DNA from: Clostridium zeae | Lineage (GTDB): Bacteria > Bacillota > Clostridia > Clostridiales > Clostridiaceae | Direction: 5' to 3' | NCBI RefSeq assembly: GCF_017312485.1 | Contig: NZ_BMBA01000001.1 | Span: forward strand, 1,068,396 to 1,132,395 | DNA length: 64,000 bases | Part shown: one piece after another, positions 17,949-27,330 of the stretch | Numbering within the stretch: position 1 is the stretch's first letter | Layout: each line of letters opens with the position of its first letter | Made by a program: the position numbers and the translations under genes | The notes under the pieces: model-generated | Told to the model about the DNA's origin: nothing | Seen by the model: only the letters and a program-made list of their open reading frames with translations | Databases searched by the model: none

Positions 17949-20153
17949 TTAATCATCTACATCATCACTTAAGGTAAGTCTGATAGAATCTCCTTTTTTC
18001 ACAACTTCTCCTGGTTTAATACTTTGTTCATCAACCATAAGACCTTCTCCAGAGAAATCACCTTTAAGACCCACTTTTTCAAGAATTTTAGTAGCTCCCT
18101 CTTTAGTATAGCCCTTTATGTCAGGAACAATAACATCTTTATTATAATTTCCTGAACTTCCACTGTAAAGATTGACCTTACTGCCTTCCTTTACTGTATA
18201 ACCAGGTGTAGGCTTGATATCTGTCACATACTCTCCCTGTCCCTCTATATCAAAATCTAGCTTAAATTCCTTAAGTTTTTTCTTAGCTTCATCTATTTTC
18301 ATCCCTCTAACTTCAGGAACAATTACGTCAGGAGCGCTTACAATGCTACTTGTATCCTTTGATATAGCAGAAGGATCTAAATAATTGAATATATCGTTAA
18401 ATACTGTTTTTGCTACTGGCACAGCAATAACACCACCATAATACTCTCCTGCACTTGCTTCATCAATTGAAACCATAACAGTAAGCTTTGGATCACTCGC
18501 AGGGGCCATTCCTACAAAGGACGAAATATATTTTCCACTTTCATAGGTTCCATTAGTTGGATTTACTTTCTGAGCTGTTCCTGTTTTACCCGCAATATGA
18601 TACCCTTCAATATATGTCCTCTTTCCAGACCCTTCAGAAACAACTTTTTCAAGATAATCTCTTAGTTTTGTTGTCTTTTCTGCACTTACTACTTGTTGTG
18701 TCTTAGGATCAAACTTTCTATCAACTACTCGCTTTCCTTGATCATCTACATGACTTACTTCTTTCATTACATGAGGTTGAATCCATGTACCATTGTTAGC
18801 AATTGTATTAAATGCAGCCATGAATTGGATAGGATTTACTGTGTTAGTTTGTCCAAAGGAAATAGTTGCAAGGTCAATATCAGTTATTGTTGCAGCTGAT
18901 TTAGTTATCCCCTTAGCTTCACCAGGAAGATCTACTCCTGATTTTGCACCAAACCCAAACTTCTTTATATATTCAGCTAATTTTTCCTTACCTAACTTCT
19001 TACCTACTTCTATAAATCCCATGTTACATGAATTTTTTATTATCTCTCCAAAGGTCTCTGTTCCATGTCCACTTCTTTTCCAACACTTTATAATTCTGTT
19101 TAATACTCTAACACTACCTGAACAAGAATATGTCTCGCCTTTATCAGCGACCCCTTCTTCCATAGCAGCTATTGCTGTAAAAACCTTAAATATAGATCCC
19201 GGTTCAAAAGAATCACTTACAGCTCTATTTCTCCACATTTTCTGAAGCTTGTCTGTAGCTGTTGCTCCATCGAAGTTTTCAGCTCCCTCATAAGGAGTAT
19301 TTGGATTGAAATCTGGCTTGTTTGCCATAGCTAATACTTCTCCAGTTTTAGGATCCATAACTATAACACTTACTGCTTTTGCTTTATTGTCGCTTAAAGC
19401 TTGCGCTGCAGCTTTATCTGCAAACATTTGTATTTGTCTATCAATAGTTAACTCTACATCTTTACCTGGAATTGGAGCCGTGAAACTTGAAATAGTATAT
19501 GGCAAGTCTTCACTTTTTCTGTTAATTTCAGCTATTCTCACTCCTGGCATTCCTGAAAGTTCTTTGTCATATTGAAGTTCTACTCCATTAAGCCCTTTAC
19601 CATCAGAATTTGTATTTCCTAGAACATGAGATAATAAATTATTGTTAGGATAATATCTCTTCGTATCAGGAGATACCATTACTCCATTTATTTGTAGTGC
19701 TTTAACTTTATCAGCAATATCTTTTTCTATTCTTCTAACCACATGCGCCGCTCCAGCATCCGCTCCGCTAGGCAGCTTAGTATTAAGTTTATCCAATATT
19801 TCTTTTTCAGTAAGGCCTAATGCAGTTGCTATTTTAGGAGCAATATCCTGGCTTGTAAGTTTATGTTTCCTTAAGTACTCTCTAATAGCGTTTAAGTCAA
19901 AATCTACTCTATAGACGTTACCACTAACAGCTAATTCTGAGCCATTGCGATCTAAAATCTTTCCCCTTACAGCATCTATTTGCACTTTACTTGTCCATTG
20001 TTCAACAGCCTTAGTTGAATATTCGTTGCTCTTAACTATCATTACATACGCTAATCTTAAAGTTAATCCAAAGAATAAAATAGTTAAAAAAACTACTGTT
20101 ATCCACATTCTCTTCTTAGTGGTAGCTTTATCCCTGTAATTATGCTCAATCAA
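17949..20153 (-). CDS. spoVD: SpoVD/PbpB-type class B penicillin-binding protein with two PASTA domains
   Basis: 734 residues. An N-terminal membrane anchor (about 17-38) precedes the PBP dimerisation domain and the transpeptidase domain, with active-site Ser320 in SIFK (320-323), SCN at 375-377 and KTGT at 523-526. Two PASTA domains follow (about 610-665 and 674-734). Class B PBPs cross-link septal or spore cortex peptidoglycan with a SEDS partner, here probably the FtsW/SpoVE protein nearby. Translation probably starts at the TTG at 20153, eight bases after GGAGG. A single PASTA PBP gene stands here, where Bacillus has pbpB and spoVD in tandem, so it may serve both division and sporulation. 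Confidence 0.92.
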   Translation of the reverse strand: MIEHNYRDKATTKKRMWITVVFLTILFFGLTLRLAYVMIVKSNEYSTKAVEQWTSKVQIDAVRGKILDRNGSELAVSGNVYRVDFDLNAIREYLRKHKLTSQDIAPKIATALGLTEKEILDKLNTKLPSGADAGAAHVVRRIEKDIADKVKALQINGVMVSPDTKRYYPNNNLLSHVLGNTNSDGKGLNGVELQYDKELSGMPGVRIAEINRKSEDLPYTISSFTAPIPGKDVELTIDRQIQMFADKAAAQALSDNKAKAVSVIVMDPKTGEVLAMANKPDFNPNTPYEGAENFDGATATDKLQKMWRNRAVSDSFEPGSIFKVFTAIAAMEEGVADKGETYSCSGSVRVLNRIIKCWKRSGHGTETFGEIIKNSCNMGFIEVGKKLGKEKLAEYIKKFGFGAKSGVDLPGEAKGITKSAATITDIDLATISFGQTNTVNPIQFMAAFNTIANNGTWIQPHVMKEVSHVDDQGKRVVDRKFDPKTQQVVSAEKTTKLRDYLEKVVSEGSGKRTYIEGYHIAGKTGTAQKVNPTNGTYESGKYISSFVGMAPASDPKLTVMVSIDEASAGEYYGGVIAVPVAKTVFNDIFNYLDPSAISKDTSSIVSAPDVIVPEVRGMKIDEAKKKLKEFKLDFDIEGQGEYVTDIKPTPGYTVKEGSKVNLYSGSSGNYNKDVIVPDIKGYTKEGATKILEKVGLKGDFSGEGLMVDEQSIKPGEVVKKGDSIRLTLSDDVDD

Positions 20154-20562
20154 TAACTATACCTCCAAAAACATTGCTCGATCATTCAGAAATAAAGTTA
20201 TTCTTTAATATTAACTTATTTAATATTTAACTATTCTACTGAACTTTATTTTTCCAGATGCATTATTTATCGATAAATATATCCCCTTACAAATAAACTA
20301 TGCTTTCAAATATTCTCTGTATTAAGCAATCTTTTATTTTGAACATAAACTACTTCAATCATTAGAGTAAGATAGAAACCCTTATAAAAATTTCTTTCTT
20401 ACTCAATTAACACTTGAAGTAGTTTAACAAAATACATAAATATACCAAGACAAATTTAGATGATAAATTAGCCCTCATTTTATACAAAAATATTCATCAT
20501 GGATTTTTAAAATTCAAAGAACAAATTAAACATCTTAACACAGCTTAGATAAATATATCCTA
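20154..20562. other. Gene-free stretch between the ftsL-like gene and spoVD
   Basis: About 400 AT-rich bases without a credible reading frame. It includes a repeat with perfect 12-base terminal inverted ends (20347-20424). A promoter for spoVD is expected here but none is clear. Confidence 0.5.
20347..20424. repeat. Short palindromic element with AAACTACTTCAA ends
   Basis: AAACTACTTCAA (20347-20358) and its exact inverse TTGAAGTAGTTT (20413-20424) enclose a second stem, GAGTAAGA...TCTTACTC. The design (outer ACTTC ends, inner hairpin) matches the 97-bp family and the element at 25061-25120. Confidence 0.7.
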
Positions 20563-21072
20563 CTAGAATAAAAATTCTTTAATCTTAGCTAAAAGACTCC
20601 AACTATTATTAGTAGCATGCTTGTCCTTTACGTTTGCAGCAAAATAATTTTCGTTAGAATTTGTTCTTAAGACGTCCCCATCCCCTGGGATAATCATTCC
20701 TAATTTACTTTCAGCTGTCGTTTTAATTGTATCTAACGAAGAAGATTTAAGTATTTCAGCCTTTAACGATTCATTTTCAGCACTAGTCTCCTTTATATCT
20801 GCGTTTATTTGAGTTAGCTGAGCTTGAACAGTATAGACCTTTACATCTCTCCAAATTGTTGCAATCCCTAAAACAAAAAGCATTACAATAACCTGAGTGG
20901 CAGCTCTTCTATTTCTTTTTTGTCTTTCCTTCAGTCTCCTATCTCTATCGATTTTAGACTTTTTAAGATCCTCATATTGTTTATCTCTTTGTGGGTCATT
21001 GACCTTTCTTTTCGGATTTAACGCTGTATTACCGTTAACATAATCGAATTCCTTCACTACCAACTTATTCAC
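20563..21072 (-). CDS. FtsL-like septum formation protein
   Basis: 169 residues: a long, very basic cytoplasmic N terminus (about 1-55, KERQKRNRR before the membrane), one transmembrane helix (about 57-74) and a short extracytoplasmic coiled coil (AQLTQINADIKETSAENESLKAEI) ending in a TAESKLGMIIPGDGD motif typical of FtsL/DivIC proteins. Its place between rsmH and the class B PBP gene is that of ftsL. The start is uncertain: the GTG at 21072 is very close to AGGG, and a TTG three codons on is possible. Confidence 0.8.
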   Translation of the reverse strand: MNKLVVKEFDYVNGNTALNPKRKVNDPQRDKQYEDLKKSKIDRDRRLKERQKRNRRAATQVIVMLFVLGIATIWRDVKVYTVQAQLTQINADIKETSAENESLKAEILKSSSLDTIKTTAESKLGMIIPGDGDVLRTNSNENYFAANVKDKHATNNSWSLLAKIKEFLF

Positions 21073-21095
21073 ATCCCTACCATAATATAACTACT

Positions 21096-22034
21096 TTATT
21101 TATTTTTTTGTACAACCCTTAACTTAGCGCTTCTACTTCTTGGATTTTCCTCAACTTCAATATCTGATGGTTCTATAGGTTTTCTAGTTAATACTTTCAC
21201 TTCCGAAACCTTTCCACACACACAAACAGGAAATTCCTTAGGACATGTGCATGGATTTTCAAGTTCCTTAAAAACAGTTTTTACTATTCTATCTTCAAGA
21301 GAATGGAAAGTTATTATAGCCATTCTGCCATCATCATTTAATCTTCTTACACCATCTGTAATTGCCTTATCAAGAATAAATAGCTCTTTATTTACCTCGA
21401 TTCTTATAGCCTGAAAAGTTCTCTTTGCTGGATGAGGCCCTTCTCTTCTAGCCTTAGCAGGTATTGCTGCTTTTATTATGTCAACTAGCTGAAAGGTCGT
21501 CTCTATCGGACCCTTCTCTCTCTCTCTTACAATAAAGTTAGCAATTCTACTAGCAAAGTTTTCTTCTCCGTATCTTTTTATTACTTTAAATAATTCCTCG
21601 CTGCTATACCCATTTATTACTTCATAAGCTGAAAATTTATTTTCCCTATTCATCCTCATATCAAGAGGAGCATCTTGCATATAACTAAAACCTCTCTCAC
21701 CAGCGTCTAGCTGATATGATGAAACCCCTAAATCCATAAGTATTCCATCAACTTTTTCTATATTTAAAGTAGTTAAAATAGAATCTATGTTATAGAAGTT
21801 ATCATGAACTAGTGTAACTCTAGCCCCATATTCTTCAAGTCTCTTACCTGCCGCGCTTAAAGCATCTTTATCTTGATCAATTCCTATAAGTCTTCCTTTG
21901 TCAGAAAGTCTTTTTACTATCTCTGAAGAATGTCCAGCACCACCTAAGGTACAATCTACATAAATTCCATCTTCCTTTATATTTAAAGCTTCTATACATT
22001 CATTTAACAACACTGACACATGCTTAAATTCCAT
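21096..22034 (-). CDS. rsmH: RsmH, 16S rRNA (cytosine1402-N4)-methyltransferase
   Basis: 312 residues (family about 310). RsmH methylates N4 of C1402 in the 16S P site using SAM. Landmarks are the N-terminal [15 protein letters not shown], the SAM loop [10 protein letters not shown] at 28-37, [29 protein letters not shown] and [11 protein letters not shown], and the C-terminal [14 protein letters not shown]. The start has an AAGGAG ribosome site. It follows mraZ with an 11-base gap and belongs to the same operon. Confidence 0.96.
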   Translation of the reverse strand: MEFKHVSVLLNECIEALNIKEDGIYVDCTLGGAGHSSEIVKRLSDKGRLIGIDQDKDALSAAGKRLEEYGARVTLVHDNFYNIDSILTTLNIEKVDGILMDLGVSSYQLDAGERGFSYMQDAPLDMRMNRENKFSAYEVINGYSSEELFKVIKRYGEENFASRIANFIVREREKGPIETTFQLVDIIKAAIPAKARREGPHPAKRTFQAIRIEVNKELFILDKAITDGVRRLNDDGRMAIITFHSLEDRIVKTVFKELENPCTCPKEFPVCVCGKVSEVKVLTRKPIEPSDIEVEENPRSRSAKLRVVQKNK

Positions 22035-22045
22035 ATCGTTTCTCC

Positions 22046-22474
22046 TTATATTCCTAAGTCACTCATCTTTTCTGCTATAGCATCAAAATCTATATCAGAA
22101 TTATTGTAGTTTACCCACTTTTCCTTGCCCCATATTTCAATTCTAGTTAAAACTCCAATACTTACTATTTCCTTATTTATTGCTGCGTATTCAATAAGAT
22201 TTTGAGGAATGACACCTCTTCCCTGTTTATCAGTTTCTATCTCAGTTGCCCCTGAGAAAAAGAAACGCACAAAGGCTCTAGCGTCTTTATTAGTTAGAGG
22301 AAGACTTTTAAGTTTTTCTTCTAACACCTTCCACTCTGTTAATGGATAAACGTATAAGCATCCATCTAATCCTTTAGTCATGATGAATTTATTGCCTAGT
22401 TCTTCTCTAAATTTAGAAGGCATGATTATTCTGTTTTTATTGTCCAACCCATGTTGGTATTCCCCTATAAACAT
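22046..22474 (-). CDS. mraZ: MraZ, transcriptional regulator of the dcw cluster
   Basis: 142 residues, two SpoVT/AbrB-like half domains ([19 protein letters not shown] and [17 protein letters not shown], the latter with DxxGR). MraZ binds repeats in its own promoter and controls the dcw operon. The ATG at 22474 is chosen over an upstream start at 22516: it has GAGGTG at four to five bases, gives the normal family length, and leaves the operator repeats at 22511-22540 outside the gene. It is the first gene of the cluster. Confidence 0.95.
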   Translation of the reverse strand: MFIGEYQHGLDNKNRIIMPSKFREELGNKFIMTKGLDGCLYVYPLTEWKVLEEKLKSLPLTNKDARAFVRFFFSGATEIETDKQGRGVIPQNLIEYAAINKEIVSIGVLTRIEIWGKEKWVNYNNSDIDFDAIAEKMSDLGI

Positions 22475-22510
22475 CTCACACCTCAAACTAGGTATAAATG
22501 TGGAAAGCGT

Positions 22511-22540
22511 CACCACTTTACACCACTTTTCACCACTTTA
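22511..22540 (-). promoter_or_regulatory. MraZ operator: three 10-bp direct repeats
   Basis: On the minus strand AAAGTGGTGA, AAAGTGGTGT and AAAGTGGTGA follow each other without gaps, one helical turn apart, 37 bases before the mraZ ATG. AAAGTG-type tandem boxes are the known MraZ binding sites in mollicutes, and TGGGN-type repeats with the same 10-bp phase in E. coli. Confidence 0.85.
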
Positions 22541-22728
22541 ACTTTATTATTCTATAAAAAATTTAAAATCCCTCCTTTTTTATAGATTTTTTAATTTTTT
22601 TCAAAATAAAATTAATATTTAGCCATAGATATAATCCTTATTTTGGTTATTATTCATACAACTTACAAAAACATAATAATTACCGCATTAAATATCACTT
22701 TATTACCATAAATAGGAACAAAAAAAAA

Positions 22729-22762
22729 ATCGCCAAAGTGTTCTTCACTTAGCGATTTTTTT
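22729..22762. terminator. Terminator hairpin downstream of ychF
   Basis: AAAAATCGCCAAAGTG and CACTTAGCGATTTTT pair with a small internal mismatch, with A/T tracts on both sides. It belongs to the hairpin type found next to the structured repeat copies at 40754 and 53973. Confidence 0.75.
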
Positions 22763-22805
22763 GCACATCTGCCTTTCTAGACTTATATGAATAAAAACGA
22801 CAGAC
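22763..22805 (-). repeat. Diverged copy of the GCGCATCTGCC structured repeat
   Basis: GCACATCTGCCTTTC follows the hairpin T-tract directly; the second half (AGACTTATATGA...CGACAGAC) is degenerate compared with copies at 32800, 40792 and 54014. Confidence 0.65.
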
Positions 22806-22859
22806 AAATAAATTTTATTTTTTCCATATAGATATAAAAGGCTAATAATTTAAATAAAA

Positions 22860-23957
22860 CTATACATTAAATCTAAATAATATAACGTCTCCGTCTTTTA
22901 CTATATATTCTTTACCTTCTAATCTGTATAACCCTTTTTCTTTAGCCGCTGCTTCTGATCCACAGTTTACCAAATCATTGAATGCTATAACTTCAGCTCT
23001 GATAAATCCTCTTTCTATATCTGAGTGTATCTTACCAGCTGCTTGTGGTGCCTTCATTCCTGTGGTAATAGTCCAAGCTCTTATTTCTTGTGGTCCAGCT
23101 GTCAAGTAACTAACAAGTCCAAGTAGTCTATAGCTTACGTTTATTAGCTTATCTAAACCTGCTTGATCTAAACCATATTCTTCTAGTAATTCTGCCTTTT
23201 CATCATCTTCTAATGAAGAAAGTTCTTCTTCTAATTTTGCACATATTACAACTACTTCTGCATTTTCTCCAGCAGCATGCCCTTTAACAATCTTTACATA
23301 CTCATTGTCAAGATTGCCTTCCATCATATCATCTTCTGATATATTGCAAACATATAGAACAGATTTTGAGCTGATTAGGAACAATGATTGAACAAATTCA
23401 TTTTCCTCTTCAGTAACTTCTAATGTTCTAACCGGCTTATTTGATTCTAAATGAGCCTTCATTCTTTCCATTAAAGCATACTCTTCTTTTGCCTTTTTAT
23501 CACCTGATCTTACAAGCTTCATTGCCTTTTCCATTCTTCTTTCAAGAATTTCTAGATCAGAAAATATAAGTTCTAAGTTTATTGTTTCTATATCTCTTAT
23601 AGGATCTACTGAACCTTCAACGTGAACAACATTTTCATCATTAAAGCATCTAACCACATGACAAATCGCTTCAACTTCTCTTATATGGGATAAAAACTTA
23701 TTTCCAAGTCCTTCGCCCTTGCTTGCTCCTCTTACTAATCCTGCAATATCATAAAACTCCACTGAAGTAAAAACTTTCTTTTTAGAATTATACATTTCTT
23801 GTAGTACATCTAATCTTTTATCCGGAACACTAACAACACCTACATTAGGTTCTATAGTACAAAATGGATAATTTGCTGATTCAGCGCCTGCTTTAGTAAT
23901 AGCATTAAATAAAGTACTTTTCCCTACATTTGGTAATCCAACAATACCTAATTTCAT
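22860..23957 (-). CDS. ychF: YchF (Obg family) ATPase
   Basis: 365 residues, the standard size. YchF/OLA1 is an Obg-family P-loop protein that prefers ATP, binds ribosomes and is linked to translation and oxidative-stress control. G1 GLPNVGKST is at 6-14, the switch region is followed by FYDIAGLVRGASKGEGLG, and the base-recognition motif NISED replaces the GTP-type NKxD. A TGS domain ends the protein (IRAWTITTGMKAPQAAGKIHSD, the last strands IVKDGDVILFRFNV). The start has an AAAGGATG ribosome site. It is apparently monocistronic, with a hairpin terminator downstream. Confidence 0.96.
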   Translation of the reverse strand: MKLGIVGLPNVGKSTLFNAITKAGAESANYPFCTIEPNVGVVSVPDKRLDVLQEMYNSKKKVFTSVEFYDIAGLVRGASKGEGLGNKFLSHIREVEAICHVVRCFNDENVVHVEGSVDPIRDIETINLELIFSDLEILERRMEKAMKLVRSGDKKAKEEYALMERMKAHLESNKPVRTLEVTEEENEFVQSLFLISSKSVLYVCNISEDDMMEGNLDNEYVKIVKGHAAGENAEVVVICAKLEEELSSLEDDEKAELLEEYGLDQAGLDKLINVSYRLLGLVSYLTAGPQEIRAWTITTGMKAPQAAGKIHSDIERGFIRAEVIAFNDLVNCGSEAAAKEKGLYRLEGKEYIVKDGDVILFRFNV

Positions 23958-23980
23958 TTATGTACATCCTTTCTAACTTT

Positions 23981-24093
23981 AATACCACGTAATAGTTTTA
24001 AATATTGAAAAGCCTTAATTAAAAATATTTAATTTTTTGTTTCATAAATAATAAGGCATTAAATTCAAAATCGAAATAAAGTGGTAACTTTAA
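23981..24093. repeat. Possible remnant of the palindromic repeat family upstream of ychF
   Basis: Outer ends ATACCACGTAAT and AAATAAAGTGGTAAC are imperfect inverted copies, and inner GCCTTAATTA...AATAAGGC pair as well. Similar in plan to the 97-bp family but strongly diverged. Confidence 0.35.
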
Positions 24094-24229
24094 ACTAATA
24101 AATAACACTTATAAGATTATACCTTAGTAAAGACAACATTTCAACAAGTTATATTATGTGGAATTAATGGCTATATAACACCAGTATCCTAATAGATTTT
24201 ATGAAAACAATATAATCGAGGTGATTTAA

Positions 24230-25051
24230 ATGAATTTTTCTTTTTTAAAAAACACTTTAATAAATATTTCACTTATTACGTCCATAGCTACTACAAATGT
24301 TAGCTTCGACCTTAGTAAATTTGATTTTTTTAAATTTAATACACATACAGAACATTCTTTAAGCAACAAGGAATACAGTTGGTATTATATGTGGAATAAA
24401 AATTCTACACCTGATGCTCCGAAAGAAACTAAAAACTTCGTATTTAATTATGATAGTTATTATATTGGTGATACTTCTAAGAAAGTACTGTATATAACTT
24501 TTGATGAGGGTTATGAAAATGGAAATACAGGCAAAATACTAGATGTACTAAAAGAAAACAAGGTTCCTGCGGCCTTTTTTGTGGTAAAACCTTATATCCT
24601 TCAAAACCCAGATTTAATAAAACGTATGGATTCAGAAGGACACCTTGTTTGCAATCATTCTTCTCATCATCCTTCTATGGCTTCAGTAACTGATCCTGAA
24701 AAATTCAAAAAGGAATTTACTGAAGTTGAAGAGGAATACACAAAACTCACAGGTAAAAAAATGCCACCTTACTTTAGACCACCAATGGGGAGATATAGTG
24801 AAGCTTCTTTAGCTAAGACTAAGGATTTAGGTTATAAAACAATATTTTGGAGTTTTGCTTATAAAGATTGGTTAGTTGATCAACAGCCAGACCCTGTAGC
24901 TGCTAAAAAAAGAATCTTAGAACGAACAAGTGATGGATGTATAGTACTTTTACATGCTGTTTCAAACACTAATACAAAAATCCTAGATGAGTTATTAAAA
25001 GAATGGAAGTCCCAAGGATACGAGTTTAAATCTTTGGATGATTTAAAATAA
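24230..25051 (+). CDS. PdaA-like polysaccharide deacetylase (spore cortex muramic delta-lactam formation)
   Basis: 273 residues with a NodB-type deacetylase domain from about 85 to 270. The metal/catalytic motif reads TFDEGYEN at 90-97, the PdaA form, instead of the TFDDG of chitin deacetylases. HSSHH is at 143-147, RPPMGRYS near 182 and the LLHAVS C-terminal motif near 245. PdaA removes the acetyl group from N-acetylmuramic acid in delta-lactam formation in spore cortex. A weak N-terminal hydrophobic stretch may act as an anchor. The start has a CGAGGTGATTTAA ribosome site. It is monocistronic, followed by a palindromic element. Confidence 0.87.
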   Translation: MNFSFLKNTLINISLITSIATTNVSFDLSKFDFFKFNTHTEHSLSNKEYSWYYMWNKNSTPDAPKETKNFVFNYDSYYIGDTSKKVLYITFDEGYENGNTGKILDVLKENKVPAAFFVVKPYILQNPDLIKRMDSEGHLVCNHSSHHPSMASVTDPEKFKKEFTEVEEEYTKLTGKKMPPYFRPPMGRYSEASLAKTKDLGYKTIFWSFAYKDWLVDQQPDPVAAKKRILERTSDGCIVLLHAVSNTNTKILDELLKEWKSQGYEFKSLDDLK

Positions 25052-25060
25052 AGTTTGCAT

Positions 25061-25120
25061 TAGATAAACTACTTCAATATATTTGCTTTTACGAAAAAAG
25101 CTGATTGAGAAGTAGTTTAT
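25061..25120 (+). repeat. Short member of the palindromic repeat family after the pdaA-like gene
   Basis: Begins TAGATAAACTACTTCAAT and ends ATTGAGAAGTAGTTTATT, inverted copies; a GCTTTT/AAAAAGC stem lies between. The TAGATxxACxACTTC start is shared with the 97-bp copies. It may double as the terminator of the deacetylase gene. Confidence 0.7.
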
Positions 25121-25235
25121 TTATTTATAACTTTCAACTTAAACTTTTCTCATTCCAAATATGGTTTTAATTATGTGATATATATATTATAATTGTAAAT
25201 AACTCAATTATTTTGTGTACAAGAAGGTGAAAAAT

Positions 25236-26348
25236 TTGAAATATTGTGTTTTATTTCCCCAAGCAAAAAATGTGCATTTAATCAAGGATGTAGGAATGAT
25301 TGCCTACAAACTTCATAAATTATATTCTGTTGAAAGTTATGTAGCCTGCTACAATAATGATAGATATGATTACATAGATGGTGACCTAAAAGGTCTAAAA
25401 CTAGATTTTATGAGTAATAAACATAATAATGATATTATCGATGGCTCTTTATATTTAAGAAAAAATGCTAAAACCATAGATGTTCTACAATTATTTCATG
25501 TAACTATGAGATCTGTGGTATATGCAATAGTATATAAGCATTATAATAAAAACGGAAAAATATTTCTTAAATTAGACTGTACTGAAAATTTAATAAGCAA
25601 AATAAAGTCTCTAAGCACAGCAGGACGTAAGTTTTTCAATTACTTTTTTAAGAAAGTTGATATAATCGGAGTAGAGCAAAAGAAGCTTTTCAATGAAATA
25701 CAACTATTATTGCCGAATTTTAAAGAGAAATTTAAGTACATACCAAATGGTATAGATTATGATTTGTTTAAATCAAAAAATATTAAATTTGAGAATAAAG
25801 AAAATAACATTCTGCATGTTGGAAGACTGGGAGCAGAGGAAAAAAACTCAGAAATGTTAGTTGAGGCGTTCGTCAAACTAAATGAAAGTAATAATGATTT
25901 ACCTTGGAATTTAATACTTGTAGGCGAAAATACTGAAGCGTTCACTGATTATGTAGAAACTTGTGTTCAAAAACATCCAAGTTTGATAAATAAAATTAAA
26001 CTTACTGGTGCAATATCTGATAGAAAAGGCCTTATGGATATTTACGGAAAATCAAAAATTTTCTGTTTAACCTCTCACTTTGAAAGTTTTGGAATTGTTC
26101 TTATAGAAGCAGCTGCTCTTGGCAATATAATCATCTCTACCAATGTTGGAATTGCAAATGAACTAGTGGCGGATAATGGTGGAAGTCTAATTGAGGATTC
26201 AAACACTGAAGATTTAGCAAATACATTATCTCACTACATTTCAAATGAAGATATTGAAAGGCTTTCAACAAACAATGTAAATCTTATACAAGAAAACTAT
26301 GATTGGGATAAAATAGTAATGAACCTATATAGCGAAATTACCAGATAG
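25236..26348 (+). CDS. Glycosyltransferase family 4 (GT-B fold)
   Basis: 370 residues, GT-B glycosyltransferase. The C-terminal nucleotide-sugar domain shows IPNGIDYDLF, ILHVGRLGAEEKNSEMLVEAF, LVGE and the E-x7-E motif in HFESFGIVLIEAAALGN, then TNVGIANELV. Donor and acceptor cannot be read from the sequence. The likely start is the TTG at 25236 (MKYCVLFPQ), preceded by AGAAGGTGA at six bases; a GTG at 25215 has no ribosome site. It forms an operon with the next GT2 gene (12-base gap). The pair faces the minus-strand polysaccharide locus and probably serves the same or a related surface glycan. Confidence 0.85.
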   Translation: MKYCVLFPQAKNVHLIKDVGMIAYKLHKLYSVESYVACYNNDRYDYIDGDLKGLKLDFMSNKHNNDIIDGSLYLRKNAKTIDVLQLFHVTMRSVVYAIVYKHYNKNGKIFLKLDCTENLISKIKSLSTAGRKFFNYFFKKVDIIGVEQKKLFNEIQLLLPNFKEKFKYIPNGIDYDLFKSKNIKFENKENNILHVGRLGAEEKNSEMLVEAFVKLNESNNDLPWNLILVGENTEAFTDYVETCVQKHPSLINKIKLTGAISDRKGLMDIYGKSKIFCLTSHFESFGIVLIEAAALGNIIISTNVGIANELVADNGGSLIEDSNTEDLANTLSHYISNEDIERLSTNNVNLIQENYDWDKIVMNLYSEITR

Positions 26349-26360
26349 CAAGGAGATTTT

Positions 26361-27272
26361 ATGAACAAGAAACCTTTAGTATTTATAGTAATATTAAATT
26401 TTAATTCTTATAAAGAAACTCTTAGATGTTTAGATAGCGTTCTAAACATAGATTATGATAATTATAAAGTTATTGTTGTAGACAACAATTCCAATGACAA
26501 CTCAGTTGAAGTATTACGTCAAAGTGCTGACAAATTCACACTCATAACTAATAATACAAATTTAGGATACGCCCATGGCAACAATATAGGAATAGAATAT
26601 GCACTAAAACACAATCCTGATTACGTATGTATTTTAAATAATGATGTAGAAGTTGAAAATGATTTTTTATCAAAAATAATCTCATACTTGGAGATAAACA
26701 AAGGTGCTGGAATAGCCGGGCCATGTATCTGTGATTTTGAGGAAAGAGATAAAATACAATCTATGGGAGCAAACATTAATTTATTCACTGGTCTCGCACA
26801 AGCAAAAGGTAAGAATGCTCCATACAGTTCCTTAACAGATAAAACTTTATCTGTTGATTATCTTGGTGGTGCATGCTTCGTTGCAAGAACTGAGGTCTTA
26901 AAAAAAATAGGATTAATCCCTGAAATGTATTTTCTGTTTTTTGAAGAAACTGAATTTTGCTTAAAAGCTAAAAGAGCTGGTTTTGATCTTACTTGCATTA
27001 CAGACAGCAAAATTTATCATAAACAATCGGCTACAATTTCTAAGTACAAAGGATTAAGTTATTTCTTTTTGAATAGAAACAGAATTGTATTTATGAGAAG
27101 AAACGCAAAATTTTATCATAAGATACTTTTTTCTTTTTATATTCTTATAGAAACCGTAGGAAGAATGCTTATCAAAAAGGAACCTATATCTATTTTTAAA
27201 ACTTATTTATCAGGCTTAAAAGCTGATACTAATAAGATAGATATGAAAGAGGTTAATCAATTTTTGGGATAA
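26361..27272 (+). CDS. Glycosyltransferase family 2 (rhamnosyltransferase-like)
   Basis: 303 residues, GT-A fold of the WbbL/rhamnosyltransferase type. N-terminal FIVILNFNSYKETLRCLDSVL, then VVDNNSNDNSVEVL, TNLGYAHGNNIGI and the donor-metal motif ILNNDVEVEND at about 90-100. VDYLGGACFVARTEVLKKIG and FFEETEFCLKAKRAG carry the acceptor-side EExxFC motif. It ends in a basic membrane-proximal region (LNRNRIVFMRRNAKF and a hydrophobic segment at about 255-270). It is cotranscribed with the upstream GT4 gene. The specific sugar is unknown. Confidence 0.87.
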   Translation: MNKKPLVFIVILNFNSYKETLRCLDSVLNIDYDNYKVIVVDNNSNDNSVEVLRQSADKFTLITNNTNLGYAHGNNIGIEYALKHNPDYVCILNNDVEVENDFLSKIISYLEINKGAGIAGPCICDFEERDKIQSMGANINLFTGLAQAKGKNAPYSSLTDKTLSVDYLGGACFVARTEVLKKIGLIPEMYFLFFEETEFCLKAKRAGFDLTCITDSKIYHKQSATISKYKGLSYFFLNRNRIVFMRRNAKFYHKILFSFYILIETVGRMLIKKEPISIFKTYLSGLKADTNKIDMKEVNQFLG

Positions 27273-27330
27273 TTATATTGAAATACTGAAATTAAATTAG
27301 AGATGTACAAAAGTTTAGGAGGTTTTTTAT

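Larger units (their letters stand above)
22475..22859. other. mraZ promoter region and ychF terminator region
   Basis: Holds the MraZ operator (22511-22540), a low-complexity AT stretch where the promoter must lie (a TATAGAAT-like -10 at about 22549-22556 on the minus strand is possible, with no clear -35), the hairpin at 22729-22762 and a diverged copy of the structured repeat. No gene is seen. Confidence 0.55.

Noticed and set aside
19306-19575. Plus-strand frames within spoVD (for example 89 codons)
   Set aside because: They are shadows of the well-supported spoVD frame, with no ribosome site.
22511-22540. Tandem 10-bp repeats as a CRISPR-like or satellite array
   Set aside because: There are only three gapless units, in the exact position of a MraZ operator; no spacers or cas genes.
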